Assembly: GCA_012932295.1 (NCBI GenBank)
Contig: JAAONU010000006.1
Coordinates: forward strand, 29,910,882-29,974,881
Direction: 5' to 3'
DNA: 64,000 nucleotides
Source of the DNA: Cyclina sinensis
Lineage: Eukaryota > Mollusca > Bivalvia > Venerida > Veneridae
Each line of letters opens with the position of its first letter. Positions within the stretch are counted from its first letter, which is position 1. A model generated the notes under the pieces. The model worked only from the letters and a program-made list of their open reading frames with translations, did not search any database and was not told the DNA's origin. Positions 39,701 through 54,700 of this stretch are shown here, piece by piece. A program made the position numbers and the translations under genes.

Positions 39701-42700
39701 AAATCCACTTTTGCCCTGATAGTGACACAACTGAACTGATAAGGTCTTACATATTTACAGCTGACATGCACACAGGAAGTATAGGATGTTGTTGGTAGTT
39801 GCTGTTATCACTCTCCTTTTGTTTGCTGATAATGACAAGGCTACAACTGCTGATTTCTGTATTTATTTTGAGCTGATTACCAGACTGATGGTATAGAATA
39901 GTGTGGATGGTTGCTGTACTCAATCTCCTTATGTTTGCTGATACTGACAAAGCTAAAATGCTGATTTCTGTAAATATTTTAAGCTGATGACCAGTCTGGT
40001 GGTACAGGATATTGTGGGTGGTTGCTGTACTTAATCTCCTTATGTTTGCTGATACTGACAAAGCTAAAAGGCTGATTTCTGTATATATTTTCAGCTTTTG
40101 ACCAGGAAGGTGGTATAGGATGTTGTGGGTGGTTGCTCTAGCTCAATCTTCTTATGTTTTCTGATAATGATAAAGCTAAAAGGCTGATTTCTGTATATAT
40201 TTTCAGCTGATGACCAGAATGGTGGTATAGGATGTTGCGGCTGGCTACTTTATACTTTTTCTATACTGCTGATTGTCGTGTCTCTACCATTTTCCCTCAT
40301 CTTCTGCATCAAGGTAAGGAAATACTGTTGAAATAATATTAATTATATTCTTAAGCAATGTTAAGCTTAGCTATGTCATTGAAAGGAAAGAAACAAAGGA
40401 GGAAAAATACTCTTAAAATTTGAAAGGGTTAAGGCATGACACAATAACCTATAGTCCATTTGTCTGTTTGTATATCCAAAATCTTGTGTGACAAGACTTT
40501 TCTCACCTTTAGCCATTTATATCAAACATTGACAACCTCTTTTTACTTCACCTGAGATGATGAAAGGATGCCTGTTGGGCCAGTAATGGCCGCCACTTGG
40601 TGACACTTGTATTTCTAGAAATATAGGAAAAATATAGAAAAATACTAAAATCTTCTCTGAAACCACTAGGTTTGACTAGAGATTTCTATATTTTGCATTT
40701 TGTGGTTGACCTTTGCAAAGCCTGCTTAAGCAGTCTATGAGTTCTGTTCTCTCCGCCACAGGGGTATTTTGTTTTATGAAAATATTATATTTAAAAATAC
40801 TAAGCAATGTCTGAATCCAGAAATGAAAGTTTTCATATTTTGCAGGAAGCATAATTATGCTCAAGTAGATTGCAAGTGATCGCTCTGTGTCTGGAGTGCA
40901 TTGTGCATGCAAGTGATCGCTCTGTGTCTGGAGTGCATTGTGCATGCAAGTGATCGCTCTGTGTCTGGAGTGCATTGTGCATGCAAGTGATCGCTCTGTG
41001 TCTGGAGTGCATTGTGCTTATATGCTTTCTGTGTCTTCTATTTTAACCTTTAAACAACATCTCCACTTAAACAACAAGCTTTAAGATGATAACACTTGGC
41101 AGGGATGTTCTTTGCATGAGGTTCTACCAAATTTGTCTTAAGAAATGAATTTTATCAAAAACTCTGATTGGTATGGAAGGAAAAATCCTTTAATAGATCT
41201 TGTTTACTATGCACTGAAAACTTTTAAGGAAACTTGGTCACTTTTCATTTATTTTGGTTTTCTCCTGCATTTATGTCAGACCTAAATCATATAAATATCT
41301 TGGCCTCCACATTGATTCCCAAAACATGGTCACCAGCTCATAACAAAAACAAACAAAAAGAAACTTTTTTAATCACACTAGAGTGAAACGCTTGTTATCA
41401 TTTAGTATAATGTTTTACTTTTTATGACATGTAATGTTAGCACATGATTAATCTTTCTCTTCTTCCCATGGCCTAGGGCCTTAACCTTCTTTTCATGTAG
41501 AACAGTGACACTCTGGTGTTTTGTATATAGACTTCAGATTGGAGTCTGAAATTCAGTCTTAAATCATCTGTCATTTGATTGGTTGGTGCTGTACTATTGG
41601 CTTATTAGCACAGTCAAGTTTGCAACACTTTATTGTGATCTAGTGAGTTTTAAGTATGAATGGCAAATACACGTGGGTTTCGTTGAAACGGGCCGCTTAA
41701 GAAGAATAATACTATATCCACAGTAACAGTTTGATGTGTCGTTTTGTTAATGCAAGGATGTGCATAAACCCAATCTTGACTCAGTATGAGTCTGTCCTAC
41801 CAGTTCACAGAGCTAACATGTTAACACACTGTATAATATTCTTGTTCAATCAACCTGCTCTGCATATTGCAAATAAACTATTTCTTTATATTTAAAGGTT
41901 GTGCAAGAATATGAGAGAGCTGTTATATTTAGACTGGGTCGATTGCCCTCAGGAGGAGCCAAGGGGCCAGGTAAGGTAGATCATTATGAAAGTTAAGTTG
42001 TACATACTTCCTCTTTAGAGTAATTTCTGAACAAGGCATGTGTTACGCTTCAAATCAAAAGAGTAACAGAAAGAATAACCAGTAACACACTTTAAACAGT
42101 AACAATTGTTTTTCTAAAACAGATTACTAAAATATTTAAGTACAGCTACATAAAGTCACAAAGAAAATGTTTTTACAGTACCTGGATTTAGTGTAGTCCT
42201 AAAATAAATGAATAATCCTGTCTGATCCTGGTATGTGTTAAATGTCTTAAACTGTTAATCACCGTTGAAGTATTTTCCATACACTGACAAAAGCCCAAAA
42301 TAACTTGTAGTAGAATAATCCCACAAATTGTTAAAAATTTGAATTTATTCCTCACACAGTATAATTAAAAATATTTGCAAATATAACTGCCACTGATGAA
42401 AATTTAATCCAATATTTTATGAACAAAGTTACCTAAAGATTCGGCTTCAAGAAACTCTCTGGCTTTTATATACACAAAGAAAATACCAGAAGAAATATAA
42501 GAATGAACAAATATAAAGAAACGCTTTCATAACATTAACCATGTCTTAAATTATGAGTTATTCCTCAAAAGTTAAGGTTGAGTGATACTTTATATTAGAC
42601 AAGCAAATATTATTGATTGTATTTAAGAAAAGTAAGGGTGAATATATTGATTGTATTACCATATAAAGCTGTTCTATTTTCAAAATCACTATTTTGCTAT

Positions 42701-45700
42701 ACCATGTAAATCTGATTTTTTCTTCAAATCACTGTTTCAGGTATATTTTTTATAATTCCGTGTATCGAGAGCTATACGAAGATAGATCTGAGAACAGTAT
42801 CAGTTTGATGTTCCGCCACAAGAGGTAAGCTGAATGTTAAGGGGAAAATATTAACAAAATAACATACATACCATTAATCATCGTTCGTTTTGCAATAATG
42901 TCAAGCCAGCGTGCCCTTAGCGACTGTGAAAACAGCACCTTAGTTACACATAAGTTTAGTACTGCAAAGTGATACACTAAACTTTGTTTTGCATAGATGT
43001 TTTCAACAGTTATGATACAATCAATTATTTTTACCATTATTCTATTCTTGTTTTTGTCAATATTGATTATAGGCACATGTCAAAGCTGGGACTAAGCAGT
43101 TTATTTAAAGATATCAATTCAGCTATATTAAGATCTACTGACTTAGCATCTGTAGGCTTCTAGATTCAATCTGTCATTTTTTATAAAACAATTACTCCTG
43201 TTATACAGTCCATTTTAAAACTTTTGTTTTTAAAAGATGATATAATTGATAGAAGTGTTTAAAACAATCGTAAAGTAACAGACCAAGGTGACAGAAAAAA
43301 ACATTAAACACGGATTGTCTACAGTATGACATTGTTTATTAACTTTCTAGATTCTAAGAGCACTGATTGCAGTGCATTGTATATTTTGTCAACATTCTTT
43401 ATGCTGATGAGTAGCTGTGATAAGAATCAGCAGAACTTGTTTGTCTTTAGCAGTCTCTTATGATGTTAAAGATACCATTACATAATTTACACGGCAAAAC
43501 ATATCCTCTCGTTTGGAAAAGTCACTACTGATATATTAAATGTCCTTTCAGCATCTCTTCGTTCGGAAAAGTCACTACTGATAATATTAAATGTCATTTC
43601 AGCATCTTAAAGTTGTACTTGTTTGGTTAGTCTGAGCGTATCACTTTTATGACCAAAACAGATTTTTGAGGACGAAAATGCCTGTCAAAAATAAAGCATT
43701 GTGTTAATAATTACAGGTAGTTTTGTGATTGGATATTCTGCCTTAAGCCTGACAATAGTTAGGCTAATGTTTTGCTGTTTATTTTAGCTCACCTGAGCAC
43801 AAGGTGGTATGTAACATCATATAGAGGTCCTCAACCAACGTTGATCAGATTAGGCCTCAGGGGTGAAAATTGGCCCCGCCCAGGGGGTCATGGGTTTTCC
43901 TATATGTACATTGTAAAAAATTTAAAAATTCTTCTCCTCTGAAACCCCAAAGGCTAGAGCTTAGATATTTGTCATGAAAAATCCTTTAGTTGACTCCTAC
44001 TAAGATAGTTCAAAATACGGTCATCGGGTTAAAATTGACCTACCCTGGGTCTCATAGGTTTTCCTTAGTAAAACCTTCAAAAATCTTCTTCTCTGAAACC
44101 CAAGGACTAGACTGTAGGTATTAGGCATGAAACATTGTCTAGAAGACCTCTACTAAGATTGTTCAAATTATGGCCCTGGGGTCAACATTGGCCCTGCCTT
44201 GGTTGGTTATTTGTTTTCCTTATATGTATTTAGGAAACACTCAGAAATCTTCTTCTTTTAAACCCCAAGGGCTAGAGCTTATATATAAGGCATGAAACAT
44301 TGTCTAGTTGACCTTTACCAATAATATTCAAATTATTGCTTTGGTGTCAAAATTGGACCTGCCCTGTGGTGGAGGGATCAAGGATTTTCCTTATTTGTAT
44401 ATAGTAAAAACTTAAAAAACAGCTTCTTCTCTGAAAACACAAGGGCTAGAGCTTAGAAATTTAGCATGAAACATTGTCTAGTAGACTTCTACCAAGATTG
44501 TTCAAATCATGGTCCCGGCCCAATTTGACCCAGCCTCAGGGATTCATGGGTTTTCCTTATATGTATAAAGTAAAACCTTCATCCTCATCTTATCAACATT
44601 GTTAAGCTCAATTTAAAAAAAACAACACTTATAACAAAACTGACAAGTTGAATAATTTAAGTATGACCTTGACCTTAAAATGACATAAAGGTCAATGTAA
44701 TTGTAGTTTGGCTAAATTGTCATAACTTTGTCATTTATTTACAGATTCAATTCATACTTAGACAAAACAACACTTATGATTTGTTAAATTATTCTAGTAT
44801 GACCTTGACCTTTATTTGACCTTGATCTTTAAGGTCAAATTATTGAATATTGCTAAAATTGGCCACAACACTTATGACAAAACCGACGTGTTGAATTATT
44901 CAGGTATGATTTTGCCCTTTATTTGACCTTGTTGGTCATATTATTGAATATTGCTAAAATTGGCTACAACACTTATGACAAAATTGACATTTTAAATCAT
45001 TCAAGTATGACCTTGATCCTTCAAATGACCCTGAATGTCGTGATGGGTTTGATTCATACCAGGACAAAACAGTACTGAGAACAAAACCAACATGTTGAAT
45101 AATTCAAATATGACCTTGACTTTTAAATGACCTTGATGGTGCTAAATTTGGCTATATATTTTTTATTAATGGATGTATTATCTTCAAACCTTGACATAAG
45201 TACCGTTTGGAAAATACCTTCAAAAAGGTTAACTGAACTTGACCTTGACCTTTATTTGACCTTGATTTTTAAGGTTAAATTATTATTGAATATTGCTAAA
45301 ATTGGCCAAAACTCTGTTGTTAATGGATGTATTTGAAAAAAAAATGTAAATGATGTTGCCTTTGAAAACCATTCACCACAATGTGCTTCTTCCAATGTGT
45401 TTGCCTTTGGAAATAGGAAAAAGTCAATTTGCGGTGGCTCTTGTTCTACTTCTTTTGTGCCAGCCTGGCTAGCTCAATCAGTAGAGCATGGGATTGTCAA
45501 TATTGATGATACCGGTTCTATCCTTTTCAGGGCTGGCAAAATTTCTCCGTGATAATTAATCTCAGATAATGCGTATATAGGTCATTTGTCCCTCACTTCT
45601 GAAGCAAGTGAAATTGGTAAGTAAACTGGTTTGATACCCAGGAACACAGGTTAGATGGACTGACTGCAAGGATATGACCTTAGCTGTAAAAACTGGTGTT

Positions 45701-48700
45701 AAACACTAATAAACCAAATAAACCAAACATTTAATTCTTGTGATAAACACTTTTATAATCTTACAGCATTTTAAACCAAAACCATTTTGTCCTCAGGTGA
45801 GTGAACTGGCGCCAATGGCCTTATTGTTTAAGTTAATTAGGAAGCTATAAAGTAATTTTTTCAGAAATATTAATCAAGAGCTTTTTAAAATGAACAACTT
45901 AAAATTTTATTTAGTTTCAGAGAATGTATATTTTAAATTTTCATATTAATGTTATAAGGAGACGGTAATGTTTTCTAATATACAAGTCACCCTTGTTTGA
46001 AACCAAAAACGTCCATAGATCTTAACATTTACATTTTTGCTTCTACTGTTACCTTTATGTTTATAAGCAATATGATGAGTATTATTATGTCTCCACCCCT
46101 CTGGGGGAGACATATTGTTTTTGCCTTGTCCGTCTGTCCTTCTGTCCGTCTGTCACACTTCGTTTCTGATCGATAACTGAAGTACCGTTTGACCCAGAAC
46201 CTTCAAACTTCATAGGGTGATTGCCCTTATTGAGTAGAAGAAGCCTATTGATTTTTGGGTCAGTAGGTCAAAGGTCAAGGCCACAGGGGCCCGAAGAGTG
46301 AAAACCGTTTCCGCTAAATAACTGGAGTTCTATTTCACTCAGAGCCTTCAAACTTAATAGGATGATTGCCCTTATTGAGTAAAAAAACCTATTGATTTTA
46401 GGATCAGTAGGTCAAAGGTCAAGAAGAGTGTAAACCGTTTCCGCTAAATAACTGGAGTTCTTTTTCACCCAGAGCCTTCAAATTTTATCGGATGATGACC
46501 CTTATTGAGTTGAAGAAGCCTATTGATTTTGGGTTCAGTAGGTCAAAGGGCAAGGTCACAGGGGCCTGAAGAGTGAAAACCGTTTCTATTCCACTCAGTG
46601 TCTTCAAACTTCATAGGATGGTTGCCCTTATTGAGTGGAGGAACCCTATTAATTTTGGAGTCAGTACATTAAAGATCAAGGTCACAGGTGCCTGAAGAGT
46701 GAAAACCGTTTCCGCTCAGTTACTGGAGTTCTATTGCACCCAGAGCCTTCAAGTTTTATAGGATGATTGCCCTTATTGAGTAAAAGAATCCTATTGATCT
46801 TGGGGTCAGTAGGTCAAGGTCACAGGGGCCCGATGAGTGAAAAGCATTTCCACTCAATTCCTGGAGTTCTATCTCACCCAGAGCCTTCAAATTTCATAGG
46901 ATGGTTGCCCTTATTGAGTGGAGAAACCCTTTTAATTTTGGGGTCAGTACATAAAAGGTCAAGGTCACAGGTGCCTGAAGAGTGAAAATCGTTTCCGCTC
47001 AATTACTGGAGTTCTATTGCACCCAGAGCCTTCAAACTTCATAGGATGATTGCCCGTACTGAGTACAAGAACACTGTTGATTCTAGGATCATTAAGTCAA
47101 AGGTCAAGGTCACAGGGGCCTGATGAGTGAAGACGTTTCCGCTCAATAACTGGAGTTCTATTTCACCCAGAGCCTTCAAACTTCATAGTATATATATAAT
47201 GATATGTATATATATAATGTTCTTACTTATACCGTAATAAATGACAGATGCATCTGTTTCAGAAAGGTAATATTTTTTTCTTGGCCTTTCTTCGATCGGG
47301 TGCAGGGGGAGACATGCGTTTTTAGCTCGACTTTTTTTGAAAAAAAAATCGAGTTATTGTCATAGTCATGGTGTAGTTGCCGTTGCCGTTCCCGTTCCCG
47401 TCCGAATACTTTAACATTGAACTTTTTTTTTTATTCCTTGATGGATTATCTTCATACTTGGAGATAACAACCCTTTGGACAAGACCTTCAAGGTGACCAG
47501 GCTAAACTTGACCTTGACTCTTAAATGACCTCCATATTCAAGGTCAAAATATTGAATTTTGCGAAAATTGGCCATAACTTTATTATTAATAGGTGGATTC
47601 TCTTTATGCTTGGACACAACAACCCTTTGGACAAGACCTTCAAGCTGGCCAAACTAAACCTGACCTTGACTCATAAATGACCTTCACCTTCAAGGTCAAA
47701 TTATTGAATTTTGTTAAAATTGACCATAACATTAGTATTTATGGTTGGATTTGATTTATACTTGAACAAAACTACTCTTATGACAAAACCGACATGTTGA
47801 ATAACTCAGATTTGACCATGACCTTAAAATTACATTGACCGTCAAGGTCAGATGATTGAATTTTGCTTAAATTGTCATAACTTTCTCATTTATTTATAGA
47901 TTTAATTCAAACTTGGACTAAAAAACAGTTGTGACAGATCCGACATTATTAATATTTCAAGTTTGACCTTGACCTTTAAATGACCTTGACGGTCAAGATC
48001 AAATCATTGAATTTTGTTAAAACTGGCCATAATTATGTAATTTATGGTTGGATTTGAATCCGACTCAGACAAAACAACACTTTTTCGTGTCGATTTCAAA
48101 AATGTCATGGCATGACCTATATTTTTAACCTACTGACCTCCTTTTTGTTTTTGGAGCTTTGGCAATGAAATTTGGACCATGTATACAGTTTTTTGTTCCG
48201 ATTTCAAAAACGTCATAGCATGACCTATTTTTTTGACCTACTGAACTACTTTTTTTTTTAGCTAAAGCAATGAAATTTGGACCGTGTGCACAGTTTTTCT
48301 TTCCGATTTTAAAAATGTCATCGCATGACCTATATTTTTGACCTATTGACCTACTTTTTTGTTTTTTAGCTACAGCAATGAAATTTGGACCGTGTGCACA
48401 GTTTTTCGTTTCGAATTCAAAAATGTCATGGCATGACCTATATTTTTGACCTACTGACCTACTTTTTGTTTTTGGAGCTATGTCAATGAAATTTGGACCA
48501 TGTATACAGTTTATGTTCGATTTCAAAAACGTAATAGCATGACCTATATTTTTGACCTACTGACCTACTTTTTTTTTTTTAGCTAAAGCAATGAAATTTG
48601 GACCGTGTGCACAGTTTTTCTTTCCGATTTTAAAAATGTCATCGCATGACCTATATTTTTGACCTACTGACCTACTTTTAGTTTTTGGAGCTATGGCAAT

Positions 48701-51700
48701 GAAGTTTGGACCATGTATACAGTTTATGTTCGATTTCAAAAACGTAATAGCATGACCTATATTTTTGACCTACTGACATACTTTTTTGTTTTAAAGCTAC
48801 TGCAATGAAATTTTGACTGTGTGTACAGCTTTTCGTTCGGATTCCAAAAATGTCATCTCATGACCTATATTTTGAATTACTGACCTCCTTTTTGTTTTTG
48901 GAGCTATGGCAATGAAATTGCATTGGTCCATTTCTGTGATATGCATCATTACATTCATAAAAATTTCTTTCAACTTTGAACCCAGGTGAGTGCTTTAGGG
49001 CCATTGGGCCTCTTGTTTATTAATACTTGGACAAAACAAGGCTTATGACAAAACCTACATGTTAAATTATTCAAGTATGACCTTAACCTTTAAATGACCT
49101 TTACAGTCAAATTTCTAATTATTGCATTGTGCTAAAATAGCCAAGCTTCTGGTTTTATGGACGGATTAGAAACGTGTTAAACAATTCAAGCATTACCTTG
49201 ACCTTTAAATGACCTTGACATTACTTAACTTGGCTATATCTTTGTATTTAATGGATGTAGTGTCTTCATGCTTGGACATAACTACCTTTTAGACAATACC
49301 TCCAGAGAAGGTTAAACTGAACTTGACCTAGACCTTTAAGGTCAAATTTCTGAATGTTGCTAAAATTGGCCATAACTCTGTTATGTATAATTATATTACC
49401 AAATGATGTTTCATTTGAAATCCATTCACCACAATGTGCTTCTTCTAATGTGTTTGCCTTTGGAAATAGAAAAAAGTCGAGCGTGGCCCCCGCTTGCGGT
49501 GGCTCTTGTTCACAAAAAACATCTAGTAATATTAAATTTTGTTAAATACAATAAACAGTGTAATTCTTCCAGCTAGGTTAAAATGATATGTTTATGCATC
49601 CAAAGGAGGGCATATAGATTTTAACCCATCCATCTATCCGTCTCTGTCATTCTGTCCAAAAACTTTATCATTGCCCTTAACTTCTTTTTTTATGTCCCCG
49701 AAGGGAGGCAAATTGTTTTTGAAATGTCCAGCCAGCTGTCAGTGCGTCCATCCGTGCGTCCGTCAGTCTGCCGGAAAAACTTTATCATTAGCCATAATTT
49801 CCTTATTAGTAAATTTACTTCATACTTGGACATAACACCCCTTTGGACAATGACCTTCCCACTGATCTATATTTATTTGACCTTGACCCCTGAATGACCT
49901 TCACCTTGAAGATCCAGTTTTCCAAAAACTTTAACATTGACCATAAATTCCTGATTAGTTACTGGATTTACTTCATACTTGGACACAAAACCCCTTTGAA
50001 ACAAGACCTTCCCATTGACCTATATTTATTTGACCTTGACCCTTGAATGAGTGGTCCTCAGCTTAAAGTCAAAGCACCACTTTGGGTTCATTGTTATCTT
50101 ACAGTGACAGTGCTTGTTTACTTCTTTCTTGAACACAACTCCCTTTTCAACAGGACCTCCCCATGGACATGTATTTATTTCTCCTTGACACATGAATGGA
50201 CCTTTAACATTGACTATAACTTCCTTCTTTGTAAATGGATTTACTTCATACTTGAACACAACCCCCTTTGGACAAGACCTTCCCACTAACATATATTTAA
50301 ATGACCTTGACTTTAAGATTTGGTATGTAGCATTGTCTAGTGGACCTCCTCCAGTTTCTTCAAATTATACCCCTGGGATCAAATTTGGCCCTGTCCCGGG
50401 GATCAATTGATTTTACATAGGTTTATATAAGGAAAACTTTGAAAATCTTCTTGTCTGAAAATACAAAGCTCTGAGCCTTAAGATTTGGTATGTAGCATTG
50501 TCTAGTTGACCTCTAATTTGTTCAAATTATGCCACTGGAATCAAATTTGGCCCTGACCGGGGGTCTGTTGATGTTACATAGGCTTATATAGGCAAAACTT
50601 TAACTATAACTTCCTTATTAGTAAATGGATTTACTTCATACTTGAACACAACCCCCCTTTTGACAAGACCTTCCCACTAACATATATTTAAATGACCTTG
50701 ACCTTGAAGGTCCAGTTGTCAAAAATCCTTAATATTGGACATAACTGCATTGTAGTTAACAGATTTAGTTCATATTTGCACACAAATCCTTTTTAGGCAT
50801 CTTTAAATGCAAATATTTTTTGCCCTTAAAAAACTTCTCTTGATGCAGTTTAGCTTCATCTTGTCACATATATGGTTTTTTACCTTGACCACTAAATTTC
50901 CTTCACCTTGAGGTCAATTTGTCAAAAAAACACTTCTTTTGAAATAACAACAGTTTACCTATATCTGGCCCAGAGCTCAAAGGTCAAAACAACAGTTCGG
51001 AGGCGTTGCCATCTTTCAGTGAAAGTTCTTGTTTCAGTCTGAAAACGCATGCGATTTTCCGATTTTTTTTCAAGGTTTCAAAACCTTTAAGAAGTTTAAA
51101 CAAATAGATAAAAAATATATCAATTCAAAAACACTTTATTTAAAAAAGAAAACTAAGATTTTTGTGTATCTCGAAAACAGTCACTGCAGAGCAATAAGAA
51201 AATGAAATTTGTTTTCACTATCGCTAGGGCATTGCTAATGGGGGAAACAAAGGTGGTCTGTGACTAAACTCTTCGTTTGAACCAATAGTTTCTATAAATG
51301 CCACTCAGTGCATTAAAAGATAAAGTGAGCCATTGATTTTGGATTGGAAACAATATTTATTTGAGGATTTATTCCAAATACAAGAGACTTCTGCACTTCA
51401 AAAATGCAAAAATGTAGCTTTTTTTTTAAAAGACAGCATCCCGCATTCTCTAAATACTCTCGAGATTTGTTCATACATAGTTTTGGTAAATACTGTATTC
51501 TGTGGCCTATGCCTACCAGAAATATTAACTATGAGTCAAATTATTTTTATGAACCCTAAGATCTGTTCCAATATTAAAAGAGATGTTATTTGAAGAAATT
51601 GATGTAACTATATGAAACTAATTTCTCAAAATATTGATTTGTGGCTGTTTTTCTCAATTAACTGCCAAAAGCCTATCATTTTTGCTAAGTAAGCACAGCA

Positions 51701-54700
51701 TTTGAGAGGGTTTTCTTTGAAGGTTAGTTAGTTATTTATTCAGCTTATTATAAAAGCAAGAGGACCATGTTAGCCCGGTCTCGGTCACCTGAGAACCATT
51801 GTAGATACTGTTCTATTTTTCATTGCCGTAACTTCCAAAAACAGAACTAAGGTCGGTATGTCAAGGTTATAATCTCTTTTCAAAATTGTCAATGTGTTAA
51901 AGATTTCTTTTTAGTAAATCTAATTTAAATAAATATGATAAAGGTCCTACAAAGGAACATTTATGTGAATTTTACAAGGTGTTTCTGAGAAGAAAATATT
52001 CAAAGTTTTCCATTGTAAAGTGAAACTTGCCCAACCACTGTCTGCCAAGTTGTTTTTTCGAAACCAAAATGGCTTGCAGGAATTTGATAAAGGACCACTA
52101 CAGGAATATAGTTTCCCATAGTCATATAGTGAAAACAGGCTCCTGTGTTGAAGGAAAATGTTGACAATGACGATGGACAGTCACCCATCCCAACAGCTCA
52201 CCATTGAGCACTTGGTGCACGGGTTTTTGCTAAAAAGGGATGACCATATAGATTTTTCTGCTATATTGTGTATTATCTTAACAGCTTTAGTGACAGTTTG
52301 AAGATTCAGTAATAGGATGAATCAAATGTAATAATAATTGCGTTTTATTTACATGATCTGACAGGTGATGCCAAGGTCACCCCTAGACATCTTTTTGTGT
52401 TAGGCCATAATTTTATATTTGGAAGTAATCTTGCACAAATGCTTAGCATAGCCTCTCTTAAATAAGATTTATTTTACTAGAGTCAATGGTTAGAATTGAT
52501 ATATTTGTACTTTAGTGCAGACTTTAACTTGGTTTAAAAATGGTTTGGCAGAAATTTTAAGTTTGGCAAAACAATGCAAAATGTTTAAAAAATATACCAG
52601 GACTAGATAGGTTATTTCTAATAATTGCAAGACCCTGTTGACATAAGTGTATCAGTTGTTAAATGTTTTCTACTTTTTTCAAGGTTTTAACAAAGGACAG
52701 CGTGACGGTTTCTGTGGATGCAGTGGTGTATTACAGGGTGTCGAATCCAACAATATCAGTGGCCAACGTAGAAAACGCTCACCATTCTACACGACTGTTG
52801 GCACAAACCACACTAAGAAACATCCTCGGGACTAAAAACATGTCTGAAATACTGTCAGACAGAGAGAGTATCAGTCAAGGCATGCAGGTATTAATTAAGA
52901 TAATTGTTGTTATTGGGAATATTAAATTTTATGCCCCAGAAGGAGGGCATATAGGTTTTGACCTGTCCCTCGGTCAGTCTGTCATCCAAAATTTTTAACA
53001 TTGCCCACAACTTCCTTATAGATAAATGGAATTACTTCATACTTGAACACATCAGTCCTTTGGACAAGGTCTTCCTACTGTGATGTATATTAATAAGACC
53101 TTGACCCTGAATGAGTTTAACCTCGAAGGTCCAATTGTCAAAAATACTTAATATTGGCCATTCTCCCTTATTACTCAACAGATTTAGTTCATGTTTGCAA
53201 ACAACAGTCCTTTGGGAGAGATCTTCCGAGTGACATTTTCCTTTACCTTAACCCCTAAATGACCTTGATTATCAGATCAAAAGGATAGAAACACTTTTTA
53301 TGCCCCCGAAGGGAGGCATAAAGTTTTTGAACTGTCCGTCCATCAGTCAGTCCGTCCGTCAGACCGTCCGAAAACTTTTACATTGGCCATACTTCCTTAT
53401 TAGCAGGTGGATTTACTTAATACTTAGACACAACCTCTCTTTGGGCAAGACCTTCCCACTGACCTGTATTTATTTGACCTTGACCCCTGAATGACCTTCA
53501 GCTTGAAGATCCAATTGTCTAAAACCTTTAACATTTACCATAACTACTTATAAGTAACTGGAGTTACTTCATACTTTGACACAACACCCCTTTGGACAAT
53601 GTCTTCCCACTGATCAATATCTATTTGACCTTGACCTCTGAATGAAATTTACCTTGAAGATCCAGTTGTCTAAAAACATTTACCATAACTTCTTTATAAG
53701 TAAGTTTATGTACTTCATACTTGGACACAACACCCCTTTTGGATAAGGCCTTCCCACTGACCTATATTAATTAGAAATTGATCCCTGAATGACCTTCACC
53801 TTGAAGATAACATTGACCATAACTTCTTTAATAGTAAGTAGATTTACTTCATACTTAGACAAAACACCCCTTTGGCCAAGACCTTCCACTGACTTTTATT
53901 AATTTGACCTTGACCCCTGAATGACCTTCACCTTGAAGATTCAGTTGTTCAAAAACTTTAACATCGACCATTACCTCCTTATTTGAAAGTCGATTTACTT
54001 CATACTTGGACACAACACCCCTTTGGACAAGACCTTCCCACTGACCTATATTTATTTGACCTTCACCACCCCTGAATGACCTTCACATTGAAGATAACAT
54101 TGACCATAACTTCTTTATAAATCTGTCTTGCATGATTCATAAATTATGTCCCTTTTTAGCTTACCTGAGGCATAGGCTTATGTTGAACTATTAGGATCGA
54201 TCAAAGTCCTTCGTCTGTTGCGCATAGGACGTACACACTTAGTTTCATAACACTCTGTTGGTCACATTTTTGTCTCAATTGTCACGAAACTTGGTCAGGA
54301 TGTTTGTCCCACTAATTACTCAGACAAGTTCGAATATGGATTATCTGGGTTGAAAAACTAGGTCACATGGCCCAAAAATAGAAAAATCTTGTCTGGGGCT
54401 GCTTTTTCTGTCCAAATATCCTGGAATTTTGTCAGAAAGGTTCTTTCGAAAATTTCTAGGTCATGTTCGAATATGGTTTATCTATGTTCAAAAACTAAGT
54501 CACAGAGCCCAAATATGGAAAAGTTTGGTTAACACTCTAGAGGTAACATTTTCAGCCCTAATATCCTGGAAATATGTTAGAAAGGTTGTTTGGATGATTT
54601 CTGCTTCAAGTTCGAATATGGGTAATCTGGGGTCAAAAACAAGGTCACATATGGAAATACGGAAAAATCTTGTTAACACACTAGATGTTACATTTTCAGT

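Noticed and set aside
48125..48739. Minus-strand frames of 60-133 codons with a repeated protein motif
   Set aside because: They follow the 108 bp J monomer, whose length is a multiple of three, so open frames arise by chance; no start context or domain.
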